A stretch of 64,000 nt of DNA from Dentipellis sp. KUC8613. Lineage: Eukaryota; Basidiomycota; Agaricomycetes; Russulales; Hericiaceae. The notes under the pieces are model-generated. The model was given only the letters and a program-made list of their open reading frames with translations, made no database searches and was not told where the DNA came from. The DNA lies in assembly GCA_002286715.1 (NCBI GenBank), contig NSJX01000029.1:186001-250000 (forward strand), written 5' to 3'. This document shows, piece by piece, positions 58,538-64,000 of this stretch (its first letter is position 1; each line of letters begins with the position of its first letter). The position numbers and the translations under genes were made by a program.

Positions 58538-58912
58538 GTTCCGTTTGTTGTTGACTGTGCTTGTGCTGTATCCTATTGCTGTAGATGTTTGTTTATTCCG
58601 CAGAGTTTCGGGATGCTGTGTGGGTCAAGCCGGTCAGTGACATAAATCTCTACAGTAACAGTATGAGGTTTGCTACGGATGCGCACACCGTAAAATATCG
58701 TATAACATATGCATGGATATATAATTACACCCCGGGGCAAACGAGACACCCACGGAATCTATCTAACAAAATCCGATACAGGGAGAAAAGGCATACATAA
58801 ATTACATACATGCAGATGCGATCCGTACCGGTCGTAATGCACTGGGAAGAGTCAGAAATGCGACGCGAGACGTACAGTGAGGTCTACAGGGGGTTGATAC
58901 AAGCCCGTGATG
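58538..58912. other. Intergenic between convergent PRP6 and secreted-protein gene
   Basis: About 375 bp of facing 3' flanks. No gene seen. Confidence 0.55.
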
Positions 58913-59855
58913 TTACAGGCGGTTGACGGTAAGAATAGCAACGAAACCGTCTTGCTCAATGCCGTGGTTGACACCTGTCGAGCACAGATGTGAGTGAAAA
59001 TGGCAGATGGGGCAAAGTCGGAAGTCCTATACCGTTATTACCAGGCTCAAGTAGCCCCTCGCGGAACTCTACCTCCGCTTTCCACCAGATGCCCTTGTAG
59101 TACGTCCCCGCAACGGCATTCTCAACGAGCCAATCTCGGCCTTCGTTGTATCCATTCTCCGTGATCTTATGGTGCTTCTGCGAATGCTCCTCCTTAGAGG
59201 CGCTGAAAGGTTGGATGTCAGCGATGCTCGGGGAAGTGCTAATAGAAGGCCTATTACCCAATGAACCAGGCGCCACTATTTGCGGTCGTGCCGTTCTGTT
59301 TCCACGCACGGAAATGGTGCCCGCCTGCGAAGGACTCCCAGCAGGTGCCCCAGATGGGGAAGTAGTACTGCCGTGCAAGGAACATCTCGTCGCGCCTCCC
59401 CTCGCCGTCGCCGAGGTCAGCCTCGTGGATGGCACCATAGTGCAGCCCCAGACATTCTTCTGAGTAGCCAATCGACCTGGCCACCAGCTACAGTAAGAAG
59501 GCCGTATATAGACGCTCCGTAGGGTGTATCACTTACTTGGCATAGTGGTGAAACCCTTCGTCCGAGAGGATGTATGGGTCAGAGCGGCCTGATATGATGA
59601 CATTCAAAGGTTCCCCAAACTTAGGGGTCGTAAACTGCACCACCAAGTCAATAAATTTCCAGCAAACGATAACAATGCACCGACATCCAAGAAACGTCCT
59701 CCATTGATGCGCGGGTCAACCCACCCGGCCAAAACGTCCGAGTCTGCCGGAGGTTTCTTGTTCGCCATGGTCACTTGCCCCGAGCTCGCTGCGGACCATA
59801 AATTCGGCATTGCTAGGGCCTCACAGAGCAGCGAGAGGAGGAGTACGACCCGCAT
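58913..59855 (-). CDS. Conserved secreted fungal protein, function unknown
   Basis: I do not know the biochemical role. Several exons join from MRVVLLLSLLCEALAMPN (signal peptide) to the stop at 58913, giving roughly 240-250 residues. Visible conserved blocks are GWVDPRINGGRFLD, GEPLNVIISGRSDPYILSDE, YSEECLGLHYGAIHEADLGD, YYFPIWGTCWESFAGGHHFR, WKQNGTTANSGAW and LVENAVAGTYYKGIWWKAEV, ending HGIEQDGFVAILTVNRL. The many Trp, His, Gly and Asp residues and the WGTCWES motif suggest a compact secreted or vacuolar fold, conserved as I recall across basidiomycetes. The start is the Met that gives the signal peptide. It is divergent from EBP2 with only 261 bp between them. Confidence 0.7.
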
Positions 59856-60116
59856 GTTGTGCGGAGAAGGAGAAAAGGAGGAGAGGGGAGAAAGAAAGAT
59901 GAAGGAGCTATGATAGGAGCATGGCGGGGGCTTCATGGAAACCGTCCGCCACAATCACCGATTAGGTATAGCCACCACGTGCGTCCTATCCGCTTTTGGG
60001 AATTACGAATTTCGCGTCTCGTTTCTTCGAGTTTGCTGCAAAGGTCCTGTTAACCCACTTCTCCTCCTGCTTCACTTCCCCGGTCGAGTCTATACTCGTC
60101 AAAATTATAGGCTGTC
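59856..60116. promoter_or_regulatory. Short bidirectional promoter, secreted protein / EBP2
   Basis: Only 261 bp separate the two divergent start codons, so both promoters must overlap or adjoin. No TATA box is seen on the EBP2 side. Confidence 0.55.
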
Positions 60117-61511
60117 ATGCCGTCGACCAAGGTCTCAAAATCACCGAAAACAGGGACCAAGTCGGCCGACAAGGAGACGAAAAATGCCAAAGTGAAAGGC
60201 AAGGCGCCTGCGGTGGTCGAGCCGGAGGTGGTTGAGGAGGATCCTGAGGATGAGGATGATAGCGAAGACGATGACAGTGGAGTAGATGAGGAGGGCATGG
60301 AGAGGCTGATGAAAATCTTGGGAGAGGACGGCCTGGACGATTTTGACCGGGCGCAACTGGGGATCTTGGGCGGAGATGAAGAGGACGAGGATGAAGACGA
60401 GGGTGAGGAAGGCAGTGAGGAGGGAGGAGGAGTTGATGATGATGATGATGATGATGACGAGGACGTGAGTGCTGATGAGGAGGAGGATGAACACGCAGAA
60501 GGCGAGGACGATGAAGAGGAAGAGGAGGATGTCGCGCTTGAAGACGCGGAGTCTGTGGACGAAGATGCCGTTCCTCGACAAAAAATCGAGGTCAACAACA
60601 AAGTACGCTTCCTTCTCTCATTGTGGCCATATATTTACCCCTCATAGATCGCGCTTGAGCGCATACGAGACACCATAAAACTCGACCCCTCCATGCCCTG
60701 GACCGAGACCCTAGCAGTCTCATACCCAGAATCTATCGATGTTGACGTCAATGACGACCTCAACCGCGAGCTCGCTTTGTATGTCATCTGTCCCTACGGT
60801 TATATCTGACTCTCATATGCTTTCAGCTACAAACAGGCTCTGCACAGCGCCAACGCCGCGCGCAAGCTCGCCGCCAAACACGCGCTACCTTTCACGCGCC
60901 CAGCAGACTACTTCGCCGAGATGGTCAAGACGGATGCCCACATGGAGCGCATCCGTCAGCGCCTGCTCGACGAAAACGCCGACATCAAGCGCAGCGAGGA
61001 GAAGAAGCGCGAGCGCGAGGGCAAGAAGTTCGGCAAGCAGGTCCAGATGGAGAAGCTCAAGGAGCGCGAGCGTAGCAAGAAGGAGATGGAGGAGCGTCTC
61101 AAGTCGCTCAAGCGCAGTAAGTCTTTCTTTCGGTCTACGGCAGAGTACTGTTCCGACCGCAATTATGTAGAACGAAAGGGCGCCCTCGATAATGCGGAAG
61201 CAGAGGGTAATGACGCGTTCGACGTCGCCGTCGAGGACGCTATTTCCGACCGCCCCTCGAAACGCGGCAAGGGAGATGGCGAGCGCAAACTCCCACGAAC
61301 CGCGAGAGACAAGAAGTACGGTTTCGGCGGACCTGGACGGCGGGCGAAGCAAAACACGAAAGATTCCACTGACAGTTTCTCGTCTGGTGGCCGTGGAGGC
61401 AGGGGTGGCGGAGGCGGTAGAGGTGGCAGGGGTGGCTCGAGTGGAGGCAGAGGAAGGGGTGGTAAGCCTCAAAGATTGGGGAAGAGTAGGAGGATGGCAG
61501 CGAGAAGTTAG
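60117..61511 (+). CDS. EBP2: rRNA-processing protein EBP2
   Basis: Nucleolar assembly factor for the 60S ribosomal subunit. Four exons join in frame; the intron before KRKGALDNAEAEGNDAF is at about 61119-61172. The N-terminus is Lys-rich, followed by a long Asp/Glu tract that includes a GAT-repeat-encoded poly-Asp run (about 60433-60465). The EBP2 core contains IRDTIKLDPSMPWTETL, YPESIDVDVNDDLNRELAF, YKQALHSANAARKLA, PADYFAEMVKTDAHMERIR and FGKQVQMEKLKER. The family ending RDKKYGFGGPGRR is followed by an RGG/GR-rich tail of about 40 residues (61380-61470), a likely RNA-binding extension. Confidence 0.93.
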
Positions 61512-61982
61512 TTCTGAGACTTCTGTGTTGTCTCCTTGGTTTTATGGTGTTTTTGGCCCAGCTTGGGCGTCCTCCATCATTCGTTGTCTGAACGTCTATC
61601 CTTATGAGCACTACGTCAGAACGCCATCGAAGCTCTCCAAATGCTCGCTGGTATTGCTGTTCTCGCAATAGTTTCTTAAGGGGAGAACATATTCGAATCA
61701 ATTACTCTTCTCAGGGCTTGTTGGCTCGTAATTAAGTACTTAGATAACAAAGCTTCGTGGCGTGGGACATTTTCGACGCGTCTGTGGCGCCGAAATTAGA
61801 GCGCTAAAGTGACAATACTCTTAAAGCATCCTGACTTCAACCTTTGTCTCAACAAATCACTGTAGGAAGTATCCAGAGAATATTCTCCTCAACCGTGTTT
61901 TTAGCTTCCTGAATCCGACGAATACAGTAGTCACGAGTTTCCCTCTAACATAAGGGTCAGTACGCGTTCTGATACCTCTGAA
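61512..61982. other. Intergenic between EBP2 and ORC2
   Basis: About 470 bp. No gene or TATA box seen. Confidence 0.5.
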
Positions 61983-63401
61983 ATGGTGTATGATGCACTG
62001 ACACTCCATTCATCTCTTAAGATGGACAGCACCGATATCGACGATCCAATGGACTACCACGATATCGACGATGTTTCTGACACGGAAGGAGGCTTCACCT
62101 CGGACTTCACAAGCGCCCCTCAGACCCCGTCGACGCGTCATGGCAGCCCACCACCTACCACTCCCCGCGGTAATTCAAAAATAATTAGTATCGAGACTAG
62201 CTTCGATGCCTACTTTCAACAGCATGCTAGGCCTGCCCGGACATCTACAAATATATTCTCACAGCTGGTGCCGCCGTTGTCTGCGGACGAGTACGCCGCG
62301 GCATTTGCGAACTCTCGCAATGTGGAACTCACGCTGCCAAATGTCGGGCAGCTGCAGAAGAAAATGGAGACCGTACATAAGTCCCAGATGCCGCGGTTTC
62401 AGCGGGAGCTTGACGAGGGCTTTCATCTAATATTCTATGGCTTTGGGTCGAAGCGCAAGATGCTCAATACACTAGCGACGGAACACTGTCGAAAGCGGGG
62501 TCATGTTATCGTCGCGAACGCGCACAGGCCCCAGTTCTCGATGAAGGATCTGGTCAGCTCTATCGAGAGCATACCGGGTCTGACAGAGATGTCATTGCCA
62601 GCTTCGGGGCTGGACGGACAGATCAGGCGCATATGCGAGTACTTCGCAACCCCGCCCTCCGGCAAGCGCAAGCTCGTCCGCCCGCTTTACCTCATCATCC
62701 ACAACCTCGACGCTCCACCCCTCCGTAGCTCCCGCGCCCGCGCACAACTCGGGCAACTCCTCGCCTCGCCCCGAATACACGTCGCCGCGTCCATCGACCA
62801 CATCAACGCTCCCCTCTTATTCTCCTCCTCCGATCTCACCGCACGGCGGTGCGCGTCCTCGTCCGCGAATCCAGATGCACTCTCAGCGGGCGCCTGGCTC
62901 TGGCATGACCTCACCACCCTCGCGCCATACGACCACGAGCTCGCCTTCGCCGACCGCAGCTCGATACGCGGTGCCTCCGTTTCCAGCACGTCCGCCGCAG
63001 CCGCCCAAACTGCCGCCTCCGGGCCCATGACCGAGACCGCCGCGCAGCACGTGCTGGCCGCCGTCACGCAGAAGGCGAAGAAGCTCTTCCTGCTGCTTGC
63101 GAACCACCAGCTCGACGCGCTCGCGGAGTCCGCGGCGGGCGCGAATGCGGACGCGACGACGAGGAACGGCGCGGAGGCGGAGCAGGACGCGGCAATTGCG
63201 TATGACCGCCTGTTCAACCTCGCGCGGGACCAGTTCATTGCGACGAATGATACGGCGCTGAGGGCGCTGTTGGGCGAGTTTAGGGACCATGGGCTGGTGG
63301 TTGCGGCGAACTCGGGGACGGTCGGTGCCGGGGAGATGTTGTGGATACCTTTGAGGAAGGAGCGGCTGAAGAAGCTGGTGGACTGGTTGGACGCACAATG
63401 A
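61983..63401 (+). CDS. ORC2: Origin recognition complex subunit 2 (ORC2)
   Basis: Subunit of the six-protein complex that marks replication origins in the nucleus. A single exon encodes 472 residues from the first ATG, or 459 from MDSTDIDD (62022); the inner start lies at the beginning of conserved-looking acidic sequence and is equally plausible. The N-terminal 70 residues are acidic and rich in Ser/Pro/Thr. The ORC2 core contains MPRFQRELDEGFHLIFYGFG, the Walker-like GFGSKRKMLN, PLYLIIHNLDAPPLRS and SIDHINAPLLF, then WLWHDLTTLAPYDHELAF. A winged-helix end includes QFIATNDTALRALLGEF, DHGLV and IPLRKERLKKLVDWL. An Ala/Ser-rich insertion (about residues 300-390) separates the two parts. It is the only intronless gene here apart from nearly single-exon F-box genes. 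Confidence 0.9.
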   Translation: MVYDALTLHSSLKMDSTDIDDPMDYHDIDDVSDTEGGFTSDFTSAPQTPSTRHGSPPPTTPRGNSKIISIETSFDAYFQQHARPARTSTNIFSQLVPPLSADEYAAAFANSRNVELTLPNVGQLQKKMETVHKSQMPRFQRELDEGFHLIFYGFGSKRKMLNTLATEHCRKRGHVIVANAHRPQFSMKDLVSSIESIPGLTEMSLPASGLDGQIRRICEYFATPPSGKRKLVRPLYLIIHNLDAPPLRSSRARAQLGQLLASPRIHVAASIDHINAPLLFSSSDLTARRCASSSANPDALSAGAWLWHDLTTLAPYDHELAFADRSSIRGASVSSTSAAAAQTAASGPMTETAAQHVLAAVTQKAKKLFLLLANHQLDALAESAAGANADATTRNGAEAEQDAAIAYDRLFNLARDQFIATNDTALRALLGEFRDHGLVVAANSGTVGAGEMLWIPLRKERLKKLVDWLDAQ

Positions 63402-63699
63402 TAGGTTGTGCTATGGTTCTTTGGATTCATATTCTACTTTTTTTCTGGGTTCACCGTGTCTGCACATAATTGTATCGCCAAGGCTAGGCCACACTGGCAT
63501 CGCCTGTAGAGAATGTGAAGTATGCAGGACCAGGATACAGTGTGACACGCTTTCCTCCTCCAAGCAAAACGGATGGTAAAACCATTATAGATTAGCGTGA
63601 GTACAGTCTATCTAGGTCATAAAAGTTCATAATGTGGTATTAATGTACAGTGAAGCTCGGTGAATTAGTGGCCTCGAAGGTCAAGGGTGTGATGTACGA
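63402..63699. other. Intergenic between convergent ORC2 and formate dehydrogenase 2
   Basis: About 300 bp of facing 3' flanks; nothing recognised. Confidence 0.5.
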
Positions 63700-64000
63700 T
63701 CAACGCTGGCCGTCTGCAAGAAAATGAGCGGATGCACTTGTGAACAAAGTATAGAAAAGACTCACAAGAGGTGCTCTCATACTTGCCTGCGTTTGGAAAC
63801 ATTAAATGAACAGGGGGCTGGACAATGGATGAATGAAGACCACGTACCGATGCCGACGATCACATTTCCAGGATCCTGCTCGCGTCCAGTGAAGAAGTTC
63901 TCCAGAATCGTCTTCGTCCCTTCGGCATACCGGATTTGCGCATCCAGCGTCGTCCCCGAGTAATGCGGCGTCATTCCGTTCCCGCCACCGAGAGGGTTCT
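63700..64000 (-). CDS. NAD-dependent formate dehydrogenase, copy 2; partial at the window end
   Basis: Only the last three exons are in the window: >64000-63848, 63786-63766 and 63713-63700. The visible protein of about 60 residues (from NPLGGGNG through [11 protein letters not shown] and [14 protein letters not shown] to YESTSYGQR) is identical to the end of copy 1. The DNA differs at roughly fifteen synonymous sites. Intron positions are the same; the introns themselves have diverged. The rest of the gene lies beyond the right edge, so its integrity is unknown. It faces ORC2 and is inverted relative to copy 1. Confidence 0.9.

Noticed and set aside
1..64000. CRISPR arrays, rRNA, operons or bacterial ribosome-binding sites
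   Set aside because: The window is eukaryotic and intron-rich; none were seen.

Overview
The window is nuclear DNA of a filamentous basidiomycete, most likely a wood- or litter-associated Agaricomycete. The evidence is many 45-65 bp GT-AG introns per gene, kozak-like starts without ribosome binding sites, mushroom-type F-box proteins with diverged C-termini, a 7-TM mushroom membrane protein, an Ure2p/FuA-type glutathione transferase, a GMC alcohol oxidase and an expanded secreted sedolisin (S53) family. The polypore-like placement is inference. I rebuilt gene models by joining exons by hand at GT-AG sites, and for most genes checked that the frame closes.

Layout: 31-654 holds the 3' end of ARP6. 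Sed1, a secreted sedolisin, is at 1.6-3.7 kb and a GMC alcohol oxidase at 4.6-7.3 kb. An importin-7/8-type karyopherin follows at 8.0-12.1 kb. From 12.8 to 27.2 kb lie three minus-strand sedolisins: Sed2 and Sed3 are intact and Sed4 is decayed. Sed2 and Sed3 sit in two copies of a roughly 3.6 kb segment that also carries the last exons of the importin gene; the second importin tail is a pseudogene. A coiled-coil gene lies between the copies. From 28.8 to 42.3 kb there are a 7-TM protein, an FBXO31-like F-box protein, Sed5, a leucine-rich F-box protein, and two inverted paralogues that resemble mushroom F-box proteins without an F-box.

From 43 to 64 kb come sulfite oxidase, an LYR-motif protein, a glutathione transferase, Sed6, formate dehydrogenase, PRP6, a conserved secreted protein, EBP2, ORC2, and the 3' end of a second formate dehydrogenase in inverted orientation.

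Functionally the window is a patchwork. Single-copy housekeeping genes (ARP6, importin, PRP6, EBP2, ORC2, LYR protein) are interrupted by secreted or metabolic genes suited to a decomposer: six acid-protease loci, an FAD alcohol oxidase, formate and sulfite detoxification, and a glutathione transferase. The dominant theme is local gene birth and death. Five sedolisin genes are intact and one is dead, two have exchanged their 5' ends, and two further gene pairs are inverted. No CRISPR, tRNA, rRNA or intact transposon was found. No obviously undescribed system was recognised; the most unusual structures are the sedolisin array with its gene-conversion tract and the F-box-less paralogue pair.
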